Shown piece after piece: positions 48,171 to 60,599 of a stretch of DNA of 64,000 nt (its first letter is position 1; every line of letters starts with the position of its first letter). Location: the NCBI RefSeq assembly GCF_027744825.2, contig NC_071335.1, positions 29,626,501-29,690,500 on the forward strand. The letters run 5' to 3'. A program made the translations under genes and the position numbers. Under the pieces are notes generated by a model that was not told the DNA's origin, made no database searches, and was given only the letters and a program-made list of their open reading frames with translations. Source of the DNA: Synchiropus splendidus (Eukaryota; Chordata; Actinopteri; Syngnathiformes; Callionymidae).

Positions 48171-50878
48171 TTAGCACTTGGGTCTGTTCACATGAGCCAA
48201 ACATGACGCTGGGTTGCTATTTTCATTGACTAAAAGTTGCCTGTTTTACCTACTAATATTTAAGACTTAATGACCAATAACTAAGCCATATGTTGGATGT
48301 AGATCTTATTGTGGTGAGGATTTGTGTAAAAATATTCACCAGTTCAGAGAAATATAGGCAGATTGTGACTCTGAAGAAGAGGCTGAGAATTGTCAGCAGT
48401 TGATTTATGAGTGACAGGGTCAGCTGATGACCAGTCAGCCACTAGTTCATCTGAAGCAACCAAGATCCCAGCCACAGGACCAATCCAAGCAGTCTTTGGG
48501 AAATTGATAGTGACACTGAAAGATTGGATCAGCGGCTTTTGAGTGTGGGCTGTATCGGTCTTTCGTGATGAAGAAATGACCCACAAGGGGAAACGCTCAA
48601 TTTTCCAGACAACTCTAATTCTTACCTCTGGTCATAAGCTTTCGGTTGAAGATGAAATAGAAAGCATCCAGAATATTTGTTCTCCCTTTGACAGGTCCTG
48701 AGTAGTTTCGTCATCATGGTGAGACACAGAGTAGAATCAGCGCTTGTCTGCATGTGAACAAGCCAGTTGAGAGACTTCCCCGGAGTGGAGCAATGATGTC
48801 AAGCCACGTCAAACAACGTCTGAAAAGTCACCCAGTTAACCCGGCATTGCCCAAAAGAAGCTGTGGAGAGTAACGTCTTAGTGTTGACCCAACAACAACA
48901 ACAAAGTGCTGGAAAAAAAGATGGCAGATGTTTATCGGCATTGTTCTGGATTGGCATCAGGTCCGATCTTTCTTTCAACTACCTGTCTGATCCGATGAAT
49001 AAGTCCAAATATCCTCCATTTCACATTGCATGATATGCCGTAATAACCTTTTGATTTTATGAAAATGCATCGAACAAGGTGTGTAGGCTCATATTTTTGC
49101 ATTGTTCGGGTAAAAATGACAATATTTTTGACATGTTCCATTTTGTTCATGCAGTTACAAGCTTTATGCTACAATAAATGCAAAGCAGTTATGCACAACT
49201 TTCAGGGGTGTTGTGTTTTTAGGTGCCAGTATTAAGCAGTGCACATGCATAAACATTTTGACCGGGTAGCAGAGGTATTGGATTAGATCGACCAATCCTG
49301 AAGGCTGCAGTATCGGTGTTGCATTCCATCGTTCTAGTTTTACGCAGCAGATTTGCTTGGTGGTTTATGCTAAGTTAAAAATAAATAAATAAATAAAAAT
49401 CTCGATGTGTTGACTTTCAAAGTGATATTGGGAAAAAGCAACAAATCCAAGGATTTTTCCAGTTCAATCGTCTGTTGCAGTCGTCTTCAGTGAGCAGCAG
49501 GTTCTGTGCCCCTCCCTGCCTCATAACCTTCACAGGGTTCCTCACTCAGCCCCTTCTGCAGTCAGAGACCAACTCCTCACCAACACCGGGCTGCAAATGA
49601 ATTGTGCATATGCAAATCAAAATTATGCAAATAATGAAGTGACTTCTTGCAACAGCCAATTGCTACCGTCTTTACTGTGGAGGTGGCCACACAGGTGACC
49701 AGCCAGATGGCTTCAGGAATGTTGCTGGAACATTGAGAGACTGCGAGGTTGATAAAACATCTGCTTAACAAAATCTCCTTTCTCATCACCCACATCCCGA
49801 CTTTTACATTTGATACATCCTTTTCATGATTGACTCAGAAGGAATAAAAATGCGCCAGGAAACCAACATTAATTTGATGGTAGACACATCCAAAAAAAAA
49901 AAAAAAAAAAAAGTATAAATAAACTCCATGAATACAGATGAGTGGGAGAAAAAGTGTTGGCCGAAGTTTAGTTCAAACTTCAGAGAGCATTTGACCTTCT
50001 GTCAGTGCAGTTAAATTAAAACTTATTACCATGAAACAACATCATTCATTTCTCTTGAAAGGGCCTCTGCATGAAACAACCTCCCGTCCGAAACCCACGG
50101 CGTTCGATTTGGACAGTCATGTGTAACAGAAGTCGACACTAGCCAATTAAAAAATGAATTAAATGAATGCAGACATCGGGCTTTTCTCCTCCAGCACAAT
50201 TTAAAAGCGCGGTCTGCTCGGGATACAAGCGGAATTTGGAAAACTTTCAGAGAATAGATTTCTTCTCTGTATGTTGACTTAATAGAGTAACAAGAAGCAG
50301 GTTATGCTCTATTAAACTTAATTAAAACTGCTTGACAGCAATTAGAGTATTAAAGTCTTGCTCAAGGGCAGTTCGGACAGTGGAGAAGGCGAAGCAGACA
50401 TGCAACTATTGCACCAGAATTTAAATATGTTTTTGCATTGCGTGGTATTTGGAACCAGGATGAGCAACTCTTAAGGCTATTCTCATGAACTGTTTCTGTT
50501 CAGAACATGGTTGAGGTGGAGCCACAACGTATCCACGGTTTAGCTTGTCCGCTACTCTGAGCGTCAGCCACAGTCCCGTTCTCTGTATCCGACTGCTAAA
50601 CCTTGTTGTTGAAGCTAATGCTAGCACTACAGGGGCATCCTCCAAATGATGCTACGAGTGGGGATCGGCGTTTTGGTGGTAGGGTAGATGCATATTGTTA
50701 CTGCCTTCATTTTCTGAACCACATTTAGTCTTGTTTACAATATTACACTATATTTTAATGATTATCCTTTATGGTGTTTTTTTTTCTCACATGGGAAAGG
50801 TTCATTTTGTCATAATTTTCATCATTGACAACACATTATTCATGCAGGAGCAATGGTTACATTCTCTTTATTGAAAAC
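48171..50878. other. Unique non-coding sequence with candidate regulatory blocks
   Basis: No gene is recognised. Notable are paired POU octamers at 49610-49632 and a homeodomain-site-rich block at 50030-50400 that includes CTTAATTAAAAC and TGACAGCAATTAG (TGACAG at 50333-50338). A poly-A run lies near 49892-49912. Confidence 0.4.
49610..49632 (+). promoter_or_regulatory. Paired POU octamer motifs
   Basis: Two exact ATGCAAAT octamers, at 49610-49617 and 49625-49632, start 15 bp apart on the same strand. CTGCAAATGA at 49591 is a partial third. Octamers bind Oct/POU-domain factors. Two perfect copies this close are uncommon in random DNA, but there is no functional evidence and no gene nearby to assign them to. 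Confidence 0.3.
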
Positions 50879-50899
50879 ACGAAAACCGAGGCACCACTG
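50879..50899 (-). mobile_element. Solo terminus of the pogo/Tigger-like MITE family
   Basis: CGAAAACCGAGGCACCACTG followed by TA (50900-50901) is the inverse of the family end. Neither the interior nor a partner terminus was found within several hundred bases to the left, so only an end remains. Confidence 0.6.
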
Positions 50900-50901
50900 T
50901 A

Positions 50902-53900
50902 TTGAATTCTCATAATAAATATTTCTGCACATTTTTCGGCGAGAGCAAACTGGTTTGCATGTCTGACTAAAGTCATCACTTTTTTTTATTTCAATGTAAC
51001 TTGAGATAGTTTGCCCGACTTCAACGGTGTCCTCTGGAGGACCTCTAGATTCATGCAGCTGGGAGGAAACCAAATGAAGACCCAGGACCAGATGGATAGC
51101 TTCTCCATTCTGGTTTACAGGAGTGATTTGAAAAAAAAAATCTTCCAACAACACCTGGAAACATGTAGCCGGTAGAAGATAAGTGTGTGAGGGAGTCTGC
51201 CATTTATGGGAGGGAGAAACAAACCTGACAGGGAACATCTGTCAGCAGACATCTCGGTACAGGTAGACGTTGCATATACATATCCTATATTAAGTTTAAG
51301 CAGATATATGATGGGTGCTGTTCTGTTTGTTGAAGCTTCTATGGGTCTCCCTTCAATCTCCCACCTGTCTTGAGTTAAGCTCCTGCATCTCAGTTTAAAT
51401 CAAGAGGGACATCCATGAAAGGTCTTCAATGTCAACAGATAACCTGATTGTGATACCTTGTAAACTCGCCGCTGCCTCTGGATCTTTCCTGCCTCCACGG
51501 CTTCACCTCTGGTGTCTTTGTTGACACTGGGATTAATGGCCTTCTGTCTTAGCCGGTGAGATTCACCGGGCGGCCGCGGGCAATCTTGTTGTGTTTTCAA
51601 ATCAGTACCCTTCACTGAAGTGGACTTGCTCCTCTGGCATTGTCATGATTTCAAAGATGATCAGAAGAGAAAATAGAGTCGAGGAAAATAATGGGTTCAC
51701 CCTTCTCTATGGTCGTACAATCTTACCAAGCCTGAAACATACAATGCAGTGGCATGAAGAATAGAATGGAGTTATGTGTGCACACCCCACTTCATGACAA
51801 TGCTCATTCATGGATTATTTCAGTCGCCACACACTGAAATTACAAAGGTCGTCGCTTCAATTTCAATGTTATTTCCCAAGATTCCAGGGAGAGATATTAG
51901 AAATAGTCAAACATAAAGTGCCACCTTGCTTGTCAATCAAACAATTACACGCAGGTCAACAAGAACTGTGCGCAGAGTCTTTCTTTTGTTCCATTTTGGA
52001 GTCGCTAAAATTTAGTACAAAAGTGCCCGGGGAACGGGCGTGATGCATCTGTTGCGGCTGGCATGGCAGCGAAGTTGGCAGGCTCTTACCGTCACAGCTG
52101 TAGGAAATGGGTTTTCAACTCCAGCGACGATTCATCTCTCCAGCAGTAATGCTTGGTTGGTATCGCCCCCTCACGTTGCCAAATTGTTCCCTTGTTGGTA
52201 TCCAACGCGAGCGGGATTCGTACTTTGTGCCTGCAACTGCTAAGATAGTTTACTCTCCAGGTGTATATTCTGGACGGCGAATGACCATCTGCATATCTGT
52301 TAACTAGCTGGCATAATTTGCCCAGTCCTCTGGATCTGTTTATCTAGTTCTCCTGCCAACTATTCGCATCCTTGTCTCTTGCGTCTCTTTTCCACAACCC
52401 GATTCATGTGATCAAATATGGCGGACTAATGGTGTCATCGAAGACGAGAGCTAAGTGGGGAAAATGGTGCTAAATGATACCAGCTCCAACAACTGGTGTG
52501 TTTTCCTGGAAGATAATGTGTGTACAGTTATTTACCTTGCCTGACATTCCAGACATCCTACTTTGCACGCTTGGCTAACCGCTTGCTGAAGGCAGTATCA
52601 CGGGCGGCTCATATTTTCAAAAACAAAATCATAAATGAAGCATGAATTTGATGCAATTTGCAGTCATCAGATAACATTTTCTCCGTTTTTTTACTCAAAA
52701 ATAAATCCAGAATTGGCTTTGAACTTTTGAACCAAGGACTTTCTGACGGTGAAACTACAATCCCTGGTACTGCAAGGGTATGAGATTCATTCGAGTCAGA
52801 AACAGGATAAATCAAATGGTCATTCAGTGCTTCTTTGGATCCATCTGAAGTCAAATAGTTTGGTAGAGAAGCGCTGCATGAGTGAGTTTACACCTCACTA
52901 AGTTATCGCTCCTCTATCACATTGATTTGAGCAGGCAGATGTGTTTTTAAACTCCTTGCTTAAAGTCCTAGACTTGTCCCAACACAACTTGGATTCTCAA
53001 AGATACACATGAGAGGAGCTGAGTTTGATGCATATAGAGTTAACCACCTCTGCATGTTGGCTTGTCCAAGCCTTTGTTCTGAGCAGAATGAATAAAAGAG
53101 CAATCTCAGAGAGCGTTATTTTATACTCCCTCAGTTGCCCCTTCAACATACATTCTCTCAATGAATTACAATGTAGATAGCGAAGTAGAAATGATGGCGT
53201 TATTACAGGACTTTTAGTGGCCCCCTCCTGCTTAAAAATTACAGGCTACGGTCTTGTGGTTTTTATTGGTGTCAAACGTCGTGCTTTATTCGCTTGCTGT
53301 GGCTTATCTTGTTGAACTATTGACCATTATTGTTTTCCCCAAATCCTCTGGACTCAGTTAAAAACCCATATCACTCATAAATGCTCCTAATATTTCAGGA
53401 GTTTTTCTGCAAAATAAAAAAGAAATAACATTGTCAAATAAGATGGTAATTCATGATTATACCTTACATAGTTAACGTGATCAAAGGTATCATTATTTCA
53501 ATATGACAGTTGTATTTTTGTTCTCTTCGGATTATGCCCGTCTTCGAACTGAAGACTGGTGTGAATAACTCTCTTGGAGTTATGATGCCCCCCACGTTTT
53601 CTCTTCCTTTTGAGCTATTGTCTCACTCTCAAAAGACCATGTATTTTAATTTTTGGAGAAAGAAAATAATAATATAATAAAATAATAGAGAACAACTTTG
53701 GAGCTTCTTGCAAAGGTTTGTGCGGTGTCATGCAGCACTAGTCCTGCACTAATATCCCAGATGGATTAGGGGGTTGGACGCAAAGCAAAGCCGTCTGCCG
53801 GGGGCCGTCATGAAACACCAGATATCACCATATAAGTTTTAGATTTATTTTAGATTTAAATCATGCAGTGTCATGACGCACAACCCATGTCGCTGCTCAC

Positions 53901-54426
53901 CAAAAAAAGCTGGAAGTGAACACCAGCCGACCCAACCCGATCCGTACCGACCCAGACCACTGAGTGGAAACACACTATGAAGAAACATGGAACGAAAGTA
54001 GAGCCTCTTTAACTCTTTAATAAACAAAGGAAAATCATTTTTAAAAGAAAGAAAAACCACCCATGATATAGCCAGCATACACATAGAAATATACATAGAA
54101 CACCTGTGGAGGTTTGCCTATTATGATACTTAATATGATATATATAACCTCAAAATAAATAACTGTGTTCAATAGTTTTGGTTTTTCAGCTTGGTTTAAA
54201 AAATCTGCAAGAATTAATTGCTGATGCAGAAAACCTTGGGAGGCCCTTTCTTCTGACTATCTATTTGCAAATTGATTTTCATTTTCAATGTCATTAATAA
54301 CAAGAAAAAAGTTTCTGCTTTCGGAGTTACGAGGAACAAGGTTTTCGCCACACTTGAACAAGCCACAATGGCATTAGTAAATGCCTGATGAGAGTCATAT
54401 TTATTTATTTATTCACATCGTATGAA

Positions 54427-54460
<34 letters not shown>

Positions 54461-55209
54461 CGTGCACTCACCCTGTGTTCGCCAACTCAAAGAAAATAGA
54501 GGACAAGCAAGTTTGTGGACATAACAGCTCCTGATAGTTGGGCAGAATCTGCTGTTTCGCTCGAAGCAACACTTCATTATTGCAGATGTGGAATGTGTTC
54601 ATGTGGATGATTCCTTGTCAGCAAACTGTTGCATAGTCACGCTTCAAAAAAAAAAAAGGAAGTCAAGTGGTGTGTGTCCTAAAAGTCCCCGGGACAAGGA
54701 TGCGAATGCTAAAAGCAGCTTCTTGTTATTTGGAGCACCTGCACCACGCTGACAGGAGTCAATAAGGCTCTAAGTGTAAATGTACAGGTATGTGTGTGAG
54801 CAAAGCAGGATCTTCTGTCTCCTTCGCTGGCAGCTATTGATCGCGGCTGTGAAGCTGAAAGACACGATATCTCACAGCAACCGATCTCAGTTTGCATTAT
54901 GTCAGTCTCTCTCACTTTTACTTTACTCTGTATTGACTTTAAAAAAAAGTTGACGGGAATTTCAGGTGGAAAGAAACTCACTTTAATCCCAAATATTGAA
55001 CTTCCGATTGAACAGTGTCCAACTTATTTCCTGTCAGCGCTCGCACATGCACTAAAGGGTAAGCAATGGATGGCTGGAACTGATATTTTTGGTTGGTTTC
55101 ATTTTGAAATTAAACAAGTCCTACTGTAAATTTCATAAGCCTCCAACACACCTATTCCGTCCCTTGAGTCCATGATCACGGAAAATCATATGGCTTGACT
55201 ATTCGCTGT
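50902..55209. other. Unique non-coding sequence (longest nearly repeat-free stretch)
   Basis: No recognised gene. ORFs at 50840-51238 (132 codons, minus) and 51810-52307 have no recognisable domain. Simple sequence includes a (TG)n at 54427, an AT-rich AATAATATAATAAAATAAT patch near 53666-53688 and a poly-A near 54645. Confidence 0.45.
54427..54453 (+). repeat. (TG)13 microsatellite
   Basis: TG array followed by an imperfect ATGTGTGCGTG continuation. Confidence 0.93.
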
Positions 55210-56218
55210 GATTTGCCCCGTGAAATCCGGACTGTAGACCGCACCAGAATATAAGCCACACCCACTAAATTTATGAAAGAAAATAGATTGTGGTCATACA
55301 TCAGCCACATGGGCCTATAAGCTGCAGTGGTGCTGTCTGCACTGTAGAAAGGTCAGTGGTGCACCCGGCCTAAAAATGCATGAGGATCACTTTTAAAGTA
55401 GTTTTGAAAACAGGGTCCAGCATCGATGCTGTGTCGTGAAACTAACTAGGCATTGGTCTGAACTTGAATCATGAACTCCTCTCATCTTTTATTCACATTA
55501 AAATGCTCAAAAGCTTCACTCTGCCCGAAGTTCTAACACCACAGCCGGTCTCAGCTGCTGGTTCTCATCTCAGGTCATCCAGGAGATCGGCTCCGTCGGC
55601 GGAGCTGCGGATACACAGGCGCATTTTGAGCATTTTAAGGTAAATGACCGGATGTGATTTCATCCATATGCAGTGGAACCTCGGATCTCGACCACAATCC
55701 GATCCAGACGGCCGTTCAAGAAGTGATTTGTACGAAATAGATTTTTCCCATTACAATGAACGGAAACAGAAATAATGGGCTCCAATGGTACCCTGGAGTG
55801 AGCTCCAGCCTTGGAGGTGTGGAGAGCGAGCACCTCCCCTGTGACACTCTACCACGGTCCAGTGTGGAGACAGGAAAGGTTTTACACCTCAATATGAAGA
55901 AAAAACAATCAGTAAATGTAGCTAACGGGACACGTCTGCATACAGAGGCTGCGTTATACACAATAACAAAGCGCGTCGTGGGTCAGCGGATCGGTCCGCG
56001 CACGTTTTTTCCGGCTTTCTTCGGGGGCGTTCAAGTTCTGGATTTTCGCTCGAAATCCGAAGCAAAAAAAAACGCGAATTTTGTGGTTGAACTCCGATTT
56101 GTTCGAATTCCGGGACGTTCGAAAACCAAGGTACCACTGTATTAGCCACGTCGTTCGATCAGCCGCAGGGTTCAGACCACTAGAAAATGTAGCGGCTTAT
56201 TGTTTGGAAATTACGCTA
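55210..56218 (+). mobile_element. hAT-like element, copy B, split by a nested MITE
   Basis: The left terminus near 55219 (CGTGAAATCCGGACTGTAGA) and the right terminus near 56218 (GTAGCGGCTTATTGTTTGGA then AATTACG) are inverted versions of one CCGGACTATAAGCCGC-type end. 55340-55665 aligns with 740-1060 of copy A. The element resumes beyond the MITE at 56140 with TTAGCCACGTCG and AGCCGCAGGGTTCAGACC. Removing the MITE leaves about 540 bp, close to the 490 bp of copy A. No transposase is encoded. Confidence 0.7.
55671..56139 (-). mobile_element. pogo/Tigger-like MITE, copy 5 (469 bp, internally deleted, nested)
   Basis: Right flank TA (56140-56141); the left flank is TG, so one target-site base has mutated. 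Ends are CAGTGGAACCTCGGAT and ACCAAGGTACCACTG. Compared with full copies, about 230 bases are missing between TGGGCTCCAA and CCCTGGAGTG, and around the joint CTGGAGTGAGCTCCAG forms a small palindrome. Inserted within the hAT-like element 55210-56218. Confidence 0.87.
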
Positions 56219-57414
56219 TAGAATTGTGTCTCTCCGATGCGCATAGACAGGCGCATCAGTATTCCCCTCCGAATTTTTGGCAATTTTGTGCAGTTTATTT
56301 GCATCACCATTGGTGTGCAAGGACTCGTCCACAGCCATATTTGCATCTAAAATGAATCTTAAACAGTGCAGCCTCACAAAATTGCAAAACATTTTTTACA
56401 TTTGTCCAGTTATTAAAACTCGCTTAACCTTGTTGGACACAAATAGAAAACCCACAAAGCCCAAGAAAATGTGTAGATATAGATATAGATATAGATACCC
56501 AGTGTGTTGTGTCCTGTCCATGACTGCAGCTGTTTTGAATCTGCGTTTGCTGTTTGCCATATAACCTAACCCAGGTGGGTAACAGGCAAACTTCAATTCT
56601 CATGTATCTCATTAGAGAAGCGAACGCACTTAGGTTACCATTATTATGCAGTGCGTTGAAACCAAATATTGACTTCAAAAGATGAGCAAACAGACACGAA
56701 AAGCATCCAATTATGTGGAATAAAAATATATATTCACATTTCTCAAGAGAACAGTGGTTTGCTTTGCTCACCCTTCATGCAATTTCAGTATTTTTGGCCC
56801 CTTTATAAATAAACAAGATAGAGATATATTTTAACAATGGTGTGTCCGACAGATAACATCTGAAACACAATCCAACATGTGGGCTCATCTTCATCACAAC
56901 ACTGTTATCAGCGCTCCCCCTGGACAACATGTCAGATTAAAACAAATTTGCTCAAGAGACAAACTTTGAGTGTGAGGCCGAGGAAGCATGAATGTGCTAG
57001 AGGCTACTGAGGCCAAAAACACTTCTGAAGATCGGAGTATAATAACACATCTGCAGAGATCATAAACACAGAAACTCAGCTTGAAATATGATTCAGAATT
57101 GCGTCATCTCCACGGCTCTTCATGTTGTCCTTGCAATATGTGTGGTTTTAGGCTGCAGCCTACAAAGCACCTTCAAACAGGGTTTTGTTTTCTGACTAAC
57201 AATGTGAAATAACACAACTTTTTTTTCCCACATACTATTTTTTTTTTTTTTAGGTTATTATTTTTTATACATGTATTTCACAGGCAATATGTTTCTGCTT
57301 GTAAATCTGTCCATCATTCTTCTGTTAGCAAATCCCATAAGACGTTCTTTGTTTCATCATCTACATTCAATGGACTTCATTGGCTGGCGTCTCCTTTATT
57401 ACCACATCCATCTT
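56219..57414. other. Unique non-coding sequence
   Basis: No recognised gene. A (TAGATA)4 run lies at 56474-56497 and a poly-T near 57239-57252. Confidence 0.45.
56474..56497 (+). repeat. (TAGATA)4 microsatellite
   Basis: Four units of TAGATA, producing Arg-Tyr repeats on the plus strand and Leu-Tyr repeats on the minus strand of spurious ORFs. Confidence 0.9.
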
Positions 57415-57572
57415 TCTTGGCCCAACATGTCTCCAACTCTCCTCTCGATGTGTTTAAAGCATCTGATCTCCACTACTTCTTCTCCTCGCTGCTCTACATG
57501 AGCTGTGATATACTCCTCCCTGATCCGATCACTCCCAGTGAAAACCAGAGCATTTTCAACTCTGCCACTTCT
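57415..57572 (-). pseudogene. LINE reverse-transcriptase relic (same group as 35045)
   Basis: On the minus strand AGTGGCAGAGTTGAAAATGC, then TCTGGTTTTCACTGGGAGTG, reads VAELKMLWFSLGV. After a frameshift it continues DRIREEYITAHVEQRGE. This corresponds to the LKMLRFSLGVTRMDRIRNE then HIRGTAQVEQFGD block of a common fish LINE. A second shift follows and the copy is dead. Confidence 0.6.
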
Positions 57573-59297
57573 AACTTGGTTTCCTGTCTTTTGTTTTGGA
57601 ATCATACATCATGGCATGACTCACGACTGTCTTATCATCGAGCCTCGATTTCGTTTTTTCTGTCACAGCTCTCCTGTCAGTCAACTTTTTTTTTTTTTTC
57701 ACTTTTTTTGGTCAACAGCATGGGAGCAAAGTACAATGATGCAAACAGATTTGGTTTCAAGATTCCTTGACCCAAACATAGTAAAATGACAGTTCTAAAA
57801 ATATTCTGGTAAATAAAATTTGCATTTCTCGTACCCCTGACTCATCACGATTATTACAGTCTGTACTACTTGGGAAGCATATAGGAACTGAGATTGTAAG
57901 GGACTCACCTATATAGATATATGTGCTATCCCTTTTCTCAGACCTGTGGCTCAGCAACTTTGCCTCCTGGTCATTTGCCGCAGCAGCTTACGATATCTGA
58001 AATGAAATGCTCAACTAATCGAAATGCAAACTGACCTGCTTGGCCAGAAATTCCAGTGCATGAAACTCATGAACAGAATCAATGAGTAGTCGCAGCCCTT
58101 GCGAAGGTATAGCTGTGTGAACAGGCCACGTAACTCCTGGCATTTGCTCTCTTCAAATATTCCACAGCTCACCTGACCTTCACCATGGCAATTGTGCTAA
58201 CAGTCCATGAAGTCTTGCCTCCGTAATTGAGTGTGACCAGATGAATTCAGGCATCTTCAAAGTGCTTTAACTGACATCCTCATTTGATGTCATCGCCATT
58301 TCCTGGGGCGAAATATCGCAACAAATTCTCATTATTTCGTCGCATCAAGCAGGTAACTTTCCATCCACACGCGTGCAAAAAAAAGTCTGGTTTTCAATGA
58401 GTCTTTTCTCTCATTTCGAGGTGGTTTGAGCTTCGCTCCCCACCACCATTATGTCCCAGTTGCATTCGGTAAAAAAAAAAAAAATGGGAATAAGAAAACA
58501 CAGCGATGTGTTGCTTGCATTTTTAAACCGTTCCCTGATTTTCTACATAAAAAAGTGTTTTCTTAACCTTTGATTGGGTTCCAGAATTGTTTCTGGTGGC
58601 TTAATGAGCATTGTGCTGATTGGCCGGTTTGCAACTAAGCCCTCGATCCGCTTAGCAGACAAAGAGCAAAAAACATGTGTACAATATAATGAAGCTGGGT
58701 TTTTAACATTAGTTTTCCTATTTCTCCTTCTCCTCTCCTCATTACACTGAAACAAACGGCGCACAAAGTGTTGTGTGCCCTCCTTTCAAAAGCAAAAAAA
58801 AAGAAAAAACATTTTAAATCTTTTAGGTCGGGTACCAAAAATGAAGCAAACATTCTTCCTTATATGAAAATGCTGCAGGGGAACAGCACGATGAAATGAA
58901 TAAAGGAGGCGGCGGCAACTTCCATCCTTCAAGAAGACCGGGAAAAGCCTTCTCTATCAGCTGTATGAAGGGAGAGGAGACTTCCTAGTGGTGGTCATCT
59001 GATCCGAACAGAAGCGATGATCAGAGGAGTTTGTCCATCCACTACATCAAAACGCAAGGCAGACGCATGTAGTCAGAAATGTAGTACGACTTCAGGCACA
59101 GTGAGGAGCAGGCCTTGAAGAATAATGCAAGGGCTTTCCGGCACAAGACAATCGCAGCGCAGCAAGAAGTTAGAGCGGCCCGTAGTGAGGGCAACGTGAT
59201 CAAAACAGAACAAAACATATGTTAAACCGTTAACAGTTTGCTCTCAAGACAACTGGGAACCTTTGTAAGTGCAGGAGTTCCTGGTCCACTGATCCCA
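57573..59297. other. Unique non-coding sequence
   Basis: No recognised gene. Poly-T near 57685-57700 and poly-A near 58470-58484 and 58793-58807. Confidence 0.45.
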
Positions 59298-59356
59298 CTG
59301 ATGCACAAGACACGTCGCAGCTAGGATGATAACAACAACAACAAACATGGAGGAAT
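59298..59356 (-). repeat. Small shared repeat module
   Basis: On the minus strand: GGATTCCTCCATGTTTGTTG, TTGTTGTTATCATCCTAGCT, GCGACGTGTCTTGTGCATCA, which matches 43171-43230 and 10069-10120. It ends abruptly where those copies continue into their hairpin. Confidence 0.75.
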
Positions 59357-60057
59357 CCGCTGAGAATAGGTTACTTGGACTTATGTGGGGTGTAATGGCA
59401 GGCAGTTTGCACTGTTTTTCTTTTGTTTTGTAGTTTCATTGTTCATTAAATTGTGCACTTCTTACATTATGTCACGACATTTGGTCATGCTTTTACTTTG
59501 TAATTGCTTTGTTGCCGGTGCAAGAACAATATCCCGAGCCTCCTGTGCATGCGTGACTGCTCGTGCGGAGATACTCGACACACGCTGTTCCTGATGTATG
59601 TTCTGCCTGTTGATCAGTCACTTGTCCTTATCACCATTTTGGAGTGACAAGCGAAGGAGTGCAGCCACGCCAACTGTTTTATTTAGCGCTCTTGGAAGGC
59701 GAAACCAGGTACGATTGTTGGAACGCATGTGCTTATTGTATGTCGATTGGATGAATGTGTCGTGTAATATGTATGTGCTTTTCTGTTTATTATTTTTGTA
59801 GTTTTACGGGGCAAAACAATAAAGGCAACAGTATTGAAACTCAACATCGGTCGAAATTATTCCAAGACACCATGTTTTTATATCTGGACACTACGCAAAG
59901 GATTCTGGGTATCCCTTAATACAGAGGGAGTTCCTCGATCTTGCTCCTAAATATAACTTCCTAAGAATCGGGAGAGTCCTTGCCCCTCACCAGAAGGAAC
60001 ATTTTTGGTGGTTGAGGTTGTGGATTAAGGATGGAATTGGAATGCACTGTTTATGTA
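59357..60057. other. Non-coding sequence, possible decayed LTR-like insert
   Basis: The block 59376-59844 starts TGTGGGGTG, ends CTCAACA and contains AATAAA at 59818-59823, so an LTR is conceivable. No duplication or second copy supports it. Confidence 0.3.
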
Positions 60058-60599
60058 CAGTGGTGCCTCGGTTTTCGAACGTCTCGGAATTTGAACAAAT
60101 CAGAATTTGAACTAAAACTTTGAGTTTTTTTGCTTTGGATTTCGAACGAAAATCCAGAAGTCGAACGCCCCCGAAAAAGCCGGAAAAAACACGCGGACCG
60201 ATCGGCTGACCCACGACGCGCTTTGTTATTGTGTATAAGGCAGCCTCTGTATGCAGACGTGTCCCGTTAGCTACATTTACTGACTGTTTTTTCTTCATAT
60301 TGAGGTGTAAAACCTTTCCTGTCTCCACACTGGACCGTGGTAGAGTGTCACAGGGGAGGTGCTCGCTCTCCACACCACTCCAGGGTTTGATGTCCTGTTG
60401 TGGGCTGGAGCTGGGACAGGGATGAGGCGAGTCTGGGACAGAGCGTGACTTGGTTTATGACTTTGTCACAGCCAAACTGCACAGAAGCGCACATTCAGAG
60501 CTGGACACGCACCGGGCACCTCTTCACTTCTGGAGAGACCTCACTCACTCGGCAACCCCTCCCACATGCAGCGGCCACACACATAGAGGAACAGCGCAC
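60058..60599 (+). mobile_element. pogo/Tigger-like MITE, copy 6 (3'-truncated, 542 bp)
   Basis: TA at 60056-60057 and left terminus CAGTGGTGCCTCGGTTTTCG. The interior follows the family up to GAGGAACAGCGCAC (60599) and then breaks into unrelated sequence; full copies continue CTGCAGCAGACACTC. The right inverted repeat is absent. Confidence 0.87.

Noticed and set aside
47746..48174. 142-codon membrane-like ORF
   Set aside because: Hydrophobicity comes from T-rich LTR-like sequence; no second supporting feature.
59376..59844. Possible solo LTR (TG...CA with AATAAA) or exon pair around GT...AG at 59709-59801
   Set aside because: No target duplication, no second copy and no coding similarity; splice-like dinucleotides are common by chance.
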